8,970 nt of DNA from assembly GCA_002363095.1 (NCBI GenBank), contig DEWC01000039.1, positions 19,254 through 28,223 of the forward strand, read 5' to 3'. Below the pieces are notes generated by a model. The model searched no databases. It had not been told where the DNA came from and was given only the letters and a program-made list of their open reading frames with translations. The DNA is from Ruminococcaceae bacterium UBA3220 (GTDB lineage Bacteria; Bacillota; Clostridia; Oscillospirales; Acutalibacteraceae). The position numbers and the translations under genes were made by a program. This document shows positions 1 to 6,268 of this stretch, one piece after another (position 1 is the stretch's first letter; every line of letters starts with the position of its first letter).

Positions 1-21
1 TGCCTATTCCAGCACACTCGC
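1..21 (-). tRNA. tRNA-Leu, 5' end only (cut by window edge)
   Basis: Read on the minus strand, these bases are GCGAGTG (5' acceptor strand), TG at positions 8-9, then CTGG-AATAGG-CA. This fits the 5' half of a class II leucine tRNA: the D-arm start GG-AAT-n-GG-C-A is typical of tRNA-Leu and differs from tRNA-Ser and tRNA-Tyr. The usual GC at positions 10-11 is CT here, which is acceptable if positions 24-25 compensate, but those lie outside the window. A perfect sigma-A promoter about 25 bases upstream supports a stable RNA gene. The anticodon, variable arm and 3' end are not visible, so the leucine identity is inferred from the D-arm alone. Confidence 0.62.
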
Positions 22-30
22 ATTGTATGA

Positions 31-44
31 CGCCACTTTTGGCG
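31..44 (-). other. Small hairpin in the tRNA 5' leader
   Basis: CGCCA and TGGCG form a 5-bp stem around a 4-base loop, lying between the predicted start site and the tRNA 5' end at 21. It would sit in the 5' leader that RNase P removes. No function can be assigned from the sequence. Confidence 0.4.
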
Positions 45-52
45 ACCCGTAT

Positions 53-81
53 ATTATATCATTAAGAACTCCCGTTGTCAA
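53..81 (-). promoter_or_regulatory. Consensus sigma-A promoter for the tRNA
   Basis: On the minus strand this reads TTGACA (76-81), a spacer of exactly 17 bases, then TATAAT (53-58). Both hexamers match the sigma-A consensus at every position. Transcription should start near 45-47 and run left into the tRNA. Perfect promoters of this kind are typical of stable RNA genes. Confidence 0.85.
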
Positions 82-120
82 CAAATTTTTTAAGATTTTT
101 GAAAAATATTAAGAAATTGC

Positions 121-149
121 TTGCATTTTTCGAATCTTTGTGGTATTAT
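121..149 (+). promoter_or_regulatory. rpsT promoter (extended -10)
   Basis: TTGCAT (121-126), a 17-base spacer and TATTAT (144-149), preceded by TGG, which makes a TGn extended -10. Transcription should start near 156, giving a leader of about 30 bases. The promoter is divergent from the tRNA promoter, with about 40 bases between the two -35 elements. Confidence 0.75.
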
Positions 150-185
150 ACATTTTGTTGTATAAAGATGTTAGGAGGTGGCACA

Positions 186-446
186 ATGCCGAATATTAAA
201 TCCGCAAAGAAGCGCGTTGCTATCAGTAATGCAAATTATGAGCGTAATAAAGCTTATCGTTCCGCTCTTCGCACTGCTATTAAGAAGGCAGACGCGGCTA
301 TCGACAGTAAGGCTGCCGATGCTAACGAAGCGGTTAAGACTGCTATTGTTAAAATTGATAAGGCTGCCGTTAAAGGTCTTATTCATAAGAACAATGCCGC
401 AAGAAAGAAATCCGCTCTTGTAAAAAAGTTGAATGCCGGAACTTAA
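186..446 (+). CDS. rpsT: Small ribosomal subunit protein S20 (bS20)
   Basis: The gene encodes an 86-residue, lysine- and arginine-rich protein that binds 16S rRNA in the body of the small subunit. The N-terminus MPNIKSAKKRV is the classic S20 start. The pattern of a helix with NAxxxxRNKxxRSALRTAIKKA, followed by a C-terminal HKNNAARKKSALVKKLN, covers the whole family, and the length is normal. The start at 186 is fixed by AGGAGG at 173-178, seven bases upstream. The same frame stays open back to about 75, but that stretch contains the promoter and ribosome binding site and does not resemble S20. The gene is monocistronic, with its own promoter and terminator. In Bacillus and many Clostridia it lies between holA and gpr; here its neighbours are a tRNA and uvrC. 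Confidence 0.97.
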   Translation: MPNIKSAKKRVAISNANYERNKAYRSALRTAIKKADAAIDSKAADANEAVKTAIVKIDKAAVKGLIHKNNAARKKSALVKKLNAGT

Positions 447-465
447 GTTTCAATTTATATTTTTT

Positions 466-500
466 ATCACCGTAACCGGTTCGGTTGCGGTGATTTTTTT
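466..500 (+). terminator. Rho-independent terminator of rpsT
   Basis: Arms at 466-477 and 483-494 form a 12-bp stem (one T-G wobble) around a 5-base loop, followed by six T at 495-500. It starts 20 bases after the rpsT stop codon. Confidence 0.9.
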
Positions 501-501
501 A

Positions 502-530
502 TTGATTTTTACAGTAAAGTATAATAATAT
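502..530 (+). promoter_or_regulatory. Candidate uvrC promoter
   Basis: The best-spaced pair is TTGATT (502-507), 17 bases, TAATAT (525-530). The stretch also holds TATAAT at 520-525 and 536-541 and TTTACA at 508-513, but these have no partner at workable spacing. A promoter is expected here because a terminator lies directly upstream; the exact hexamers are uncertain. Confidence 0.35.
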
Positions 531-553
531 ATTTATATAATGAATTGTCGGGC

Positions 554-560
554 AGGTGAT
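554..560 (+). promoter_or_regulatory. Ribosome binding site that fixes the uvrC start
   Basis: AGGTGAT matches the extended Shine-Dalgarno AGGAGGTGAT. It overlaps a possible GTG start at 556 and lies four bases before TTG at 565. The GTG is therefore part of the binding site and the TTG is the likely start codon. Confidence 0.65.
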
Positions 561-564
561 TATT

Positions 565-2382
565 TTGCAAAATGAAAATTTAAAAGTACTGAAATCGAAG
601 GCCAACCGACTTCCGAAACTCCCCGGTGTTTATATAATGAAATCTAAATCGGGAAAAATAATTTACATCGGCAAAGCCAAACAACTTAAATACAGGGTAA
701 CTCAATACTTCGGCAGTGGAAATAATCACACCGAAAAGGTTAGGCAGATGGTGCTGAATGTTGCTGATTTTGAATACGTTATTTGCGACAGTGAGTTTGA
801 AGCCTTAGTCCTTGAAAGCTCGCTTATAAAACAACATCAGCCTAAGTATAATATTCTTTTAAAGGATGATAAAGGTTATCATTATATAAAAATAACAAAT
901 GAAAAATGGCGTAAGATACAATTTTCTCATCAAATGAACGATAAAGCAACATATATAGGCCCCTATTATTCATCCTATGTTGTCAAAGATACACTTGACT
1001 GCGTAAGAAGCATTTTTAAACTTCCGGATTGCAGTCGTAATTTTGATAAATACTCAAAGCCGTGTCTTAATTTTCATATCGGAAAATGCTTTGCGCCGTG
1101 CCGCGGAAAAACATCGCTCGCTGAATATAATGAGACGGTAGACAGCGCAATATCATTTATTAAAAGCTCAGATGCGACAAAAATAATCCCCGAGTTAACC
1201 GCAAAGATGCAAAAGGCATCCGACGCGCTCGAATTCGAATATGCCGCAAAACTGCGCGACAGGATTTCCGCAATAAAAAAACTCGGCGAAAAGCAAAAGG
1301 TTGTTATGTGTTCTTATGATAACCAGGACGTCTTTGCGTCGGCTTTTTTGGGCGATATAGCCTGCGTCAGCGTCTTTAACTTCAGAAACGGCAGACTTAA
1401 CGACAAAAACCATTATTTTGTCGATTCCGTTTTTGATAAGAACGAACTCTACGGCGCTTTTTTTGAGCAATATTATTCACGCGGTGACAATATCCCAAAA
1501 AGAATATTACTTGATTCCGATTTTTCGGATAAAGATTTAATTTGCGAATGGCTCGGAAAGATATCGGGCAAGAAGGTTAATTTTGTAATTCCGAGGGCGG
1601 GGGAACAAAAGAAACTTGTTGAGATGTGCTTGAAAAACGCCGGCGATAATCTTACCGAAAAATCAAAATCAAGCGGAAAAGAAATGTCGGCGCTGAATGA
1701 ACTTTCAAAACTGCTTGGACTTAAAGCGGTGCCGAGAATTATTGAATCATATGATATTTCTCATACTTCGGGTGATGAAAATGTTGCCGGAATGATTGTT
1801 TTTAAGGACGGTCAACCGTTAAAACGCTGTTACCGAAGATTTAAGATAAAAAGTTTTATGGGAGCTGATGATTACCGTTCTATGGCTGAGGTTATGAACA
1901 GAAGGCTATTCGAGTACGAAAAAGGGGAGGATGAAGCCTTTACTACTATTCCGGACCTTATTTTGTTAGACGGTGGCATCGGTCAGGTTAACGCGGTTAT
2001 GCCGGTTCTTAATAATCATAAAATCGACATTCCGGTTTTCGGTATGGTTAAGGATTCAAAGCACAAGACCAGGGCAATAGCCGCGAACGGCGGGGATATA
2101 ACGGTTAAATCCAACCGTCAGGCCTTTACGCTTTTAAACAAAATACAAGAAGAAGTTCACCGATTTGCGATTTCCTATCACAGGAATTTAAGGAGCAAAA
2201 AAATGATTTATTCACAGCTTCTTGATATTGAAGGGATAGGGGAAAAGAAGGCAAAAGAACTGCTTATTTATTTTAAAACCATCGAAAATATTAAAAATGC
2301 GACCCAATCCGAACTTAAAACGGTTAAGGGTATCAGCGATATAAACGCAAAGAGAATAATCGAATATTTTGCCGACAAATAA
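565..2382 (+). CDS. uvrC: UvrABC excinuclease subunit C
   Basis: UvrC makes both incisions, 3' and 5' of a bulky DNA lesion, after UvrA and UvrB have loaded; it acts in the cytoplasm. At 605 residues it is full length. The N-terminal GIY-YIG nuclease shows GVY (about 21-23), YIG (34-36), and the metal-binding Glu in LVLE (about 84). Four cysteines at 156, 167, 175 and 179 match the set reported to bind an iron-sulphur cluster in UvrC. A UVR domain for UvrB contact lies at about 208-240. The RNase H-like C-terminal nuclease has Asp397 (YDISH), Asp469 (LLDGG) and His532 (EEVHRF), the DDH triad. Tandem helix-hairpin-helix motifs fill about 553-602. The start is a TTG, chosen because the upstream GTG at 556 lies inside the Shine-Dalgarno site. 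No terminator separates it from the next gene, which has its own promoter. Confidence 0.97.
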   Translation: MQNENLKVLKSKANRLPKLPGVYIMKSKSGKIIYIGKAKQLKYRVTQYFGSGNNHTEKVRQMVLNVADFEYVICDSEFEALVLESSLIKQHQPKYNILLKDDKGYHYIKITNEKWRKIQFSHQMNDKATYIGPYYSSYVVKDTLDCVRSIFKLPDCSRNFDKYSKPCLNFHIGKCFAPCRGKTSLAEYNETVDSAISFIKSSDATKIIPELTAKMQKASDALEFEYAAKLRDRISAIKKLGEKQKVVMCSYDNQDVFASAFLGDIACVSVFNFRNGRLNDKNHYFVDSVFDKNELYGAFFEQYYSRGDNIPKRILLDSDFSDKDLICEWLGKISGKKVNFVIPRAGEQKKLVEMCLKNAGDNLTEKSKSSGKEMSALNELSKLLGLKAVPRIIESYDISHTSGDENVAGMIVFKDGQPLKRCYRRFKIKSFMGADDYRSMAEVMNRRLFEYEKGEDEAFTTIPDLILLDGGIGQVNAVMPVLNNHKIDIPVFGMVKDSKHKTRAIAANGGDITVKSNRQAFTLLNKIQEEVHRFAISYHRNLRSKKMIYSQLLDIEGIGEKKAKELLIYFKTIENIKNATQSELKTVKGISDINAKRIIEYFADK

Positions 2383-2385
2383 TTC

Positions 2386-2414
2386 TTGCCAATTAAGGCA
2401 AAGTTTGGTATTAT
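2386..2414 (+). promoter_or_regulatory. Promoter of the cyclophilin-rfbA-glycosyltransferase operon
   Basis: TTGCCA (2386-2391), 17 bases, TATTAT (2409-2414), again preceded by TGG as an extended -10. It begins four bases after the uvrC stop codon. TTGCC and GGCAA (2397-2401) form a short inverted repeat over the -35 element, which might be an operator or chance. Transcription should start near 2421. Confidence 0.7.
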
Positions 2415-2432
2415 ATTATAAACAAAAATATG

Positions 2433-2450
2433 AAACGCTTGCTTGCGTTT
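2433..2450 (+). other. Hairpin in the cyclophilin mRNA leader
   Basis: AAACGC and GCGTTT form a perfect 6-bp stem around a 6-base loop in the 5' leader, ending 10 bases before the Shine-Dalgarno site at 2461. It lacks a long T tract, so it is not an obvious terminator. It may protect the mRNA or be incidental. Confidence 0.35.
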
Positions 2451-2472
2451 TGGAAAGAACGAGGAATATAAT

Positions 2473-3057
2473 ATGCTTCAACTTGAACCTCCGAAAGAAG
2501 GAGATATAATAGCAATAATGCATACCGATATGGGTGACATAAAAATCAAATTGTTTCCTGATAAAGCGCCCAAGGCGGTAGAAAACTTTGTTACCCACTC
2601 AAAGAATAATTACTATAACGGACTTATTTTTCATAGAGTTATAAATGATTTTATGATTCAAGGCGGCGACCCGACCGGTACGGGAATGGGAGGAGAGTCA
2701 ATTTGGGGCGAAGAATTCGAAGATGAATTTGTCCCCGAACTTCACAATCTCTATGGTGCTCTTTCTATGGCAAACGCAGGTCCTTGCACAAACGGAAGCC
2801 AGTTTTTTATAGTACAGGCAAAATCCGTTCCTGCTAATATGATTGAGCAAATGCGGGAACTTCCCGACCATTTTCCGCCCGAAACGGTAGAAGCCTATGA
2901 AAAGTTTGGCGGCACACCTTGGCTTGATTTCCGTCATACTGTTTTCGGTCAGGTTATCGAAGGGATGGAAGTCGTTGAAAAAATTGCCGCCGTTGAAGTC
3001 GGCTCCAACGACAAACCGATTAAGGATGTTATAATCAATAATATTGAAATAGTCTGA
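2473..3057 (+). CDS. Cyclophilin-type peptidyl-prolyl cis-trans isomerase
   Basis: A single-domain cyclophilin of 194 residues that speeds isomerisation of X-Pro bonds during protein folding. It has no signal peptide or lipobox, so it should be cytoplasmic. The active site is intact: FHRV (Arg55), FMIQGGDPTGTG (Phe60, Gln63), TNGSQFFI (about 106-113) and WLDFRHTVFG (Trp150, His155). Compared with compact cyclophilins it carries an extra charged loop at about 115-148 between the QFFI strand and the WLD motif. The start at 2473 follows GAGGA at 2461-2465 by seven bases; an in-frame TTG at 2443 lies inside the leader hairpin and is rejected. It is the first gene after its own promoter, and rfbA follows 23 bases after its stop with no terminator between them, so the two are probably cotranscribed. 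Confidence 0.94.
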   Translation: MLQLEPPKEGDIIAIMHTDMGDIKIKLFPDKAPKAVENFVTHSKNNYYNGLIFHRVINDFMIQGGDPTGTGMGGESIWGEEFEDEFVPELHNLYGALSMANAGPCTNGSQFFIVQAKSVPANMIEQMRELPDHFPPETVEAYEKFGGTPWLDFRHTVFGQVIEGMEVVEKIAAVEVGSNDKPIKDVIINNIEIV

Positions 3058-3080
3058 AACGAAAGGATAAGGTGATTTTT

Positions 3081-3959
3081 ATGAAAGGTATAATTTTGGC
3101 GGGCGGAAGCGGAACACGCCTTTATCCGCTTACTATGGTAACTTCAAAACAGCTTCTTCCGGTTTACGATAAACCGATGATTTATTATCCGCTTTCAACC
3201 CTGATGCTTGCCGGAATAAGAGATATCCTCATTATTTCCACACCCACTGATTTGCCAAACTTTGAAAGGCTGTTAGGTGACGGTTCTAATTTCGGCATAA
3301 ATCTTTCATACAAGGTTCAACCCTCGCCTGACGGTCTGGCACAGGCGTTTTTGATTGGTGAAGAGTTTATTGCGGGGGACTCCTGCGCAATGGTTCTCGG
3401 CGATAACATTTTTTACGGAAGCGGACTTAAAAAGCACCTGAAAGAGGCGGCTGAGCGTAAACACGGCGCAACCGTTTTCGGATATTATGTTGAAGACCCT
3501 GAGAGATTCGGCATAGTTGAGTTTGACAAAAACGGCAAAGCGATTTCGATTGAGGAAAAACCGAAAAATCCGAAATCCAATTACTGCGTTACCGGGCTTT
3601 ACTTTTACGACAACCGTGTCGTGGATTTTGCGAAAAAGGTAAAACCCTCAAAGCGCGGAGAACTTGAAATTACCGACCTTAACAAGATGTATCTTGAAGA
3701 CGGTACGCTTAATGTTGTAACATTGGGCAGGGGATATGCTTGGCTTGATACGGGGACGATGGACGCTTTAAGCGAAGCAACTGAATATATAAAGCTTCTT
3801 GAAAATCATCAGGGAATTATGGTGTCGGCTGTTGAGGAAATTGCCTTTCTAAATGGCTGGATAGACAAAGAAAAACTGTTAGAGTCGGCTGAAAAATACG
3901 GAAAATCGCCATACGGTCAGCACTTAAAGAGGGCTGCTGAAGGCAAATACTTGTATTGA
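3081..3959 (+). CDS. rfbA: Glucose-1-phosphate thymidylyltransferase
   Basis: This enzyme (RfbA/RmlA) joins dTTP and glucose 1-phosphate to make dTDP-glucose and pyrophosphate, the first step to dTDP-L-rhamnose and other dTDP-deoxysugars. The 292-residue protein has the usual family length. The nucleotide-binding motif GGSGTRLYPLT lies at 8-18 with Lys23 and PVYDKPM following. The metal-binding Asp108 is in LGDN, EEKP lies at 158-161, GELEITDLN at 193-201, and Asp223 is in WLDTGT. The start at 3081 is preceded by AAGGTGAT (3069-3076); a possible GTG at 3072 lies within that site and is rejected. The stop is followed after one base by the first glycosyltransferase gene. The next pathway genes (rmlB, rmlC, rmlD) are absent from the window. 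Confidence 0.96.
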   Translation: MKGIILAGGSGTRLYPLTMVTSKQLLPVYDKPMIYYPLSTLMLAGIRDILIISTPTDLPNFERLLGDGSNFGINLSYKVQPSPDGLAQAFLIGEEFIAGDSCAMVLGDNIFYGSGLKKHLKEAAERKHGATVFGYYVEDPERFGIVEFDKNGKAISIEEKPKNPKSNYCVTGLYFYDNRVVDFAKKVKPSKRGELEITDLNKMYLEDGTLNVVTLGRGYAWLDTGTMDALSEATEYIKLLENHQGIMVSAVEEIAFLNGWIDKEKLLESAEKYGKSPYGQHLKRAAEGKYLY

Positions 3960-3960
3960 T

Positions 3961-4956
3961 ATGGTGAAAATCAGTGTTATAATTCCCGTATATAATTCCG
4001 AAAAGACAGTAGCGAACTCGGTAAATTCGGTGTTGGCTCAAACATTTGCCGATTTTGAAATTATTCTGATTAACGACGGTTCTACGGATAACAGTCTTTC
4101 TGTATGTGAGTCTATTGCCAACTCGGATAAGCGAATATCGCTTTATTCGTTTGATAATCACGGCGCCGCATTTTGTCGCAATTTTGGCATAGGTGTTGCC
4201 ACAGGCGATTATTTGACCTTTGTTGACAGCGATGACCGCATTGATTCGGGCGCTTTTTCGTATATGATTGAAGTTGCCGAAAAGAATACGGCGGATATTG
4301 TAATGTGCGGTTACATTCTCGAAAACGGCGACCGTTCCAAGATTGTTTCGGCGAAAGACGGTTTCTATATCGGTGATGAAATCAACTCGCGAATGATTGA
4401 AATAAAATCAAAAAATTTGATAGATTGTGCCTGCAATAAACTGTATAGGCGTGAATTTATTGAAAACAGCGGTGTAAAACTCCCCGAAAACGAAATTTTT
4501 GAGGATACCGATTTTAATCTTAGACTTCTTGAACATTCCCCGAGATTCGTTATATGCGATGTCGCATTTTATCATTATATTTTGCATATGGGCAGCACAA
4601 CAAGGCGCTTTAATCCTCAAAAACTCGCAACTGTTAAACAAAGGGCAAAGCTTTTAAAAAGAACGACCCGTGGTATAGACAAATACTGTGATTTTTATTT
4701 TGTAAAAAGCGTTTTTTCAGCATTTATCGATGCGTTTTTGTCCTTGAAAAAGAACGAGATTTACAAAATTATAAAATCAGAAATAAATAACAGCGAATTC
4801 AGAAATGCCGCGAAAAACGCTTCCCATTCCGGTTTATCGTCTAAAATAATAACGGTGGTTGCGAATACAAAAAATACTTTTTTGGTTTTTGTATTTTGCC
4901 GATTATCTTATATATTCAAATATAAATTTCAAAAACTCTTTATGAAGGTGAAATGA
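3961..4956 (+). CDS. Family 2 glycosyltransferase (GT-A fold)
   Basis: The gene encodes a 331-residue inverting glycosyltransferase that should move a sugar from a nucleotide donor onto a growing glycan at the cytoplasmic face of the membrane. The N-terminal GT-A domain begins KISVIIPVYN, has the nucleotide-binding Asp39 in INDGSTD, the CRNFGIGVATGDY segment at about 72-84, and the metal-binding DSDD at 89-92. The likely catalytic base is in EDTDF (181-185). The part after about residue 215 is lysine-rich, and about 295-325 is moderately hydrophobic, so the C-terminus may lie on the membrane. It starts one base after the rfbA stop with only a weak Shine-Dalgarno site, so translation is probably coupled. 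Donor and acceptor cannot be read from the sequence. Confidence 0.9.
   Translation: MVKISVIIPVYNSEKTVANSVNSVLAQTFADFEIILINDGSTDNSLSVCESIANSDKRISLYSFDNHGAAFCRNFGIGVATGDYLTFVDSDDRIDSGAFSYMIEVAEKNTADIVMCGYILENGDRSKIVSAKDGFYIGDEINSRMIEIKSKNLIDCACNKLYRREFIENSGVKLPENEIFEDTDFNLRLLEHSPRFVICDVAFYHYILHMGSTTRRFNPQKLATVKQRAKLLKRTTRGIDKYCDFYFVKSVFSAFIDAFLSLKKNEIYKIIKSEINNSEFRNAAKNASHSGLSSKIITVVANTKNTFLVFVFCRLSYIFKYKFQKLFMKVK
4945..4951 (+). promoter_or_regulatory. Ribosome binding site fixing a TTG start
   Basis: AAGGTGA lies six bases before TTG at 4958 and inside the last codons of the upstream glycosyltransferase. The TTG sits one base after that gene's TGA (4954-4956), so the site supports both the unusual start codon and translational coupling. 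Confidence 0.65.
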
Positions 4957-4957
4957 T

Positions 4958-5923
4958 TTGATATCGGTTGCATTAGCGACATTTAACGGCGAACGATTTG
5001 TTGAAAAACAGTTAAAAAGCATACTTCATCAGACCTTACCCGTTGACGAAGTAGTCATTTGTGATGATCGCTCAACAGATAATACAGTCGAAATTTGCCG
5101 CAGGTTCATTGAAGATAACGGCTTGGATAATGCGTGGCATATTTTTCAAAATGAGAATAATATCGGATTTTGCCTCAACTTCTACGAAGCTATTGAAAGA
5201 TGCCACGGGGACTATATTTTTATATGCGACCAGGATGATGAATGGTTCCCCGAAAAGGTGAAAATTATGGTCGACACCATGAAATTTCATCCCGAAATAA
5301 TGGTTTTGTCTTCGAGATATGATGTTATCAATGAAAATTCAGAAGTTATTAAATCGTCCGGGGTAACATATTTGAGTGACAAGAATGACGGTTCTCTCGA
5401 ATATCTTACAGCAGACAGTTTTATCGGTTGTTCATATGTTCGCGGTTTCAGTTTATGCATTTCGTCCGAGATAAAGCCATATATAAAAAAAATTGACCTG
5501 AAATCTCTTTTGGCACATGATTGGCTTTTATGTATGCTCGGTTGTTGTTACGGAAAGACCGCAATTCTTAATAAAAGGCTGGTACATTACAGGTATCATC
5601 TTGATAATGTTTCACTTTCGGCTATGAATAAGAAAAACAGGGTCAGGGATATTAAAAAGCGAATATCCGGGATTGCTCAGTCAATTGAAGGACATAAGTA
5701 TATTCTCTCCATTATTCTTGATGAAAAGACTTCAAAAACCATAGAAAGATTTATTGCCTTTGAGAAAAAACGACTTGATTTTCTGACCTTTAAAAAGTTT
5801 TCTGTATACCTGTCTTTGCTTGGAAAACTAAAGTATTACAACCGTTATTATAAAGGAAAAGGTTTTCGGGTATATATAGGGGATTTTTTATATGCATACA
5901 GTTCGGGAAGGCGCCTTAAATAA
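4958..5923 (+). CDS. Family 2 glycosyltransferase, rhamnosyltransferase-like
   Basis: A second GT-A glycosyltransferase of 321 residues. The N-terminus MISVALATFNGERFVEKQL is typical of a GT2 group that contains RfbN-type rhamnosyltransferases. Visible motifs are CDDRSTDNT (35-43), NIGFCLNF (68-75), the DQDDEW signature (91-96), HDWLL (187-191) and YRYHLDNVS (211-219). The DQDD-W, HDW and YR-H-N set is the basis for the rhamnosyltransferase-like call. The rfbA gene two places upstream makes a dTDP-deoxysugar donor reasonable, but the substrate is inferred. The start is TTG, supported by AAGGTGA six bases upstream and by the match to the family N-terminus. The tail after about 225 is rich in Lys and Arg, with no clear membrane helix. 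A terminator follows 10 bases after the stop. Confidence 0.88.
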   Translation: MISVALATFNGERFVEKQLKSILHQTLPVDEVVICDDRSTDNTVEICRRFIEDNGLDNAWHIFQNENNIGFCLNFYEAIERCHGDYIFICDQDDEWFPEKVKIMVDTMKFHPEIMVLSSRYDVINENSEVIKSSGVTYLSDKNDGSLEYLTADSFIGCSYVRGFSLCISSEIKPYIKKIDLKSLLAHDWLLCMLGCCYGKTAILNKRLVHYRYHLDNVSLSAMNKKNRVRDIKKRISGIAQSIEGHKYILSIILDEKTSKTIERFIAFEKKRLDFLTFKKFSVYLSLLGKLKYYNRYYKGKGFRVYIGDFLYAYSSGRRLK

Positions 5924-5932
5924 TAAAGTATT

Positions 5933-5964
5933 AAAAAAGTCAAGCCCTGAGACTTGACTTTTTT
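5933..5964. terminator. Bidirectional terminator between convergent genes
   Basis: A perfect 12-bp stem, AAAAAAGTCAAG (5933-5944) and its complement (5953-5964), encloses an 8-base loop. Six A on one side and six T on the other give a U tract on either strand. It lies between the plus-strand glycosyltransferase stop at 5923 and the minus-strand DUF378 stop at 5966, so it should end both transcripts. Confidence 0.9.
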
Positions 5965-5965
5965 C

Positions 5966-6175
5966 TTATTGTGCGGTAATCATTTCGTTTCTTTCTCTGA
6001 ACAGCAGGGAAATGCACCAAATTCCCGCCAAAGCAATTACCGTATAGATAATTCTTGAAATTATTGCATCGCTCCCGCCGAAAATTGCCGCAACAAGGTC
6101 GTATTGGAAAAGTCCCACTAAACCCCAGTTCAAACAACCGATAATTGAGAGTATAAGACAAATCCTATCAAACAT
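5966..6175 (-). CDS. DUF378 family small membrane protein
   Basis: A 69-residue protein with two predicted membrane helices at about 4-23 and 39-58. The sequence LSIIGCLNWGLVGLFQYDLV followed by SRIIYTVIALAGIWCI is characteristic of DUF378 (YuzA-like) proteins. The conserved features are the NWGL motif at 16-19, the FQYDLV turn and the second helix with GIWCI. The family's function is unknown to me. The start at 6175 is chosen because GAGGTGAT precedes it by three bases, with GAGG seven bases away, and because the DUF378 match starts there. An in-frame ATG at 6226 would add 17 residues but falls at the edge of the upstream terminator. It is preceded by the SASP terminator, so it needs its own promoter; TGG-TAATAC near 6197-6205 on the minus strand is only a weak candidate. 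Confidence 0.88.
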   Translation of the reverse strand: MFDRICLILSIIGCLNWGLVGLFQYDLVAAIFGGSDAIISRIIYTVIALAGIWCISLLFRERNEMITAQ

Positions 6176-6226
6176 ATTATCACCTCTTTCATTATCAGTA
6201 TTACCAAAATTCGCTGATTTAATCAT

Positions 6227-6260
6227 AAAAACGCTTATCGGATAACCGGTAAGCGTTTTT
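6227..6260 (-). terminator. Terminator of the spore protein gene
   Basis: Arms at 6227-6241 and 6246-6260 form a 15-bp stem with one mismatch or wobble around the loop ATAA. The minus-strand product ends in five U. It starts nine bases after the SASP stop codon. The stem has A and T runs on both sides and could also work in the plus direction, but no plus-strand gene leads into it. Confidence 0.88.
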
Positions 6261-6268
6261 CGGCAATA

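Noticed and set aside
75..185. In-frame upstream extension of rpsT to 75
   Set aside because: It covers the promoter and Shine-Dalgarno site and does not resemble S20, whose family N-terminus starts exactly at 186.
2443..2472. In-frame TTG giving a 10-residue longer cyclophilin
   Set aside because: The TTG lies in a hairpin arm with no ribosome binding site, while GAGGA is correctly placed for ATG at 2473.
5060..5290. Open frames of about 66-72 codons overlapping the second glycosyltransferase
   Set aside because: They are alternate-frame shadows of a well-supported gene, with no ribosome binding site or recognisable family.
6176..6226. Longer DUF378 protein starting at 6226
   Set aside because: That start sits against the SASP terminator with no binding site. 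The family match and a good Shine-Dalgarno site both point to 6175.
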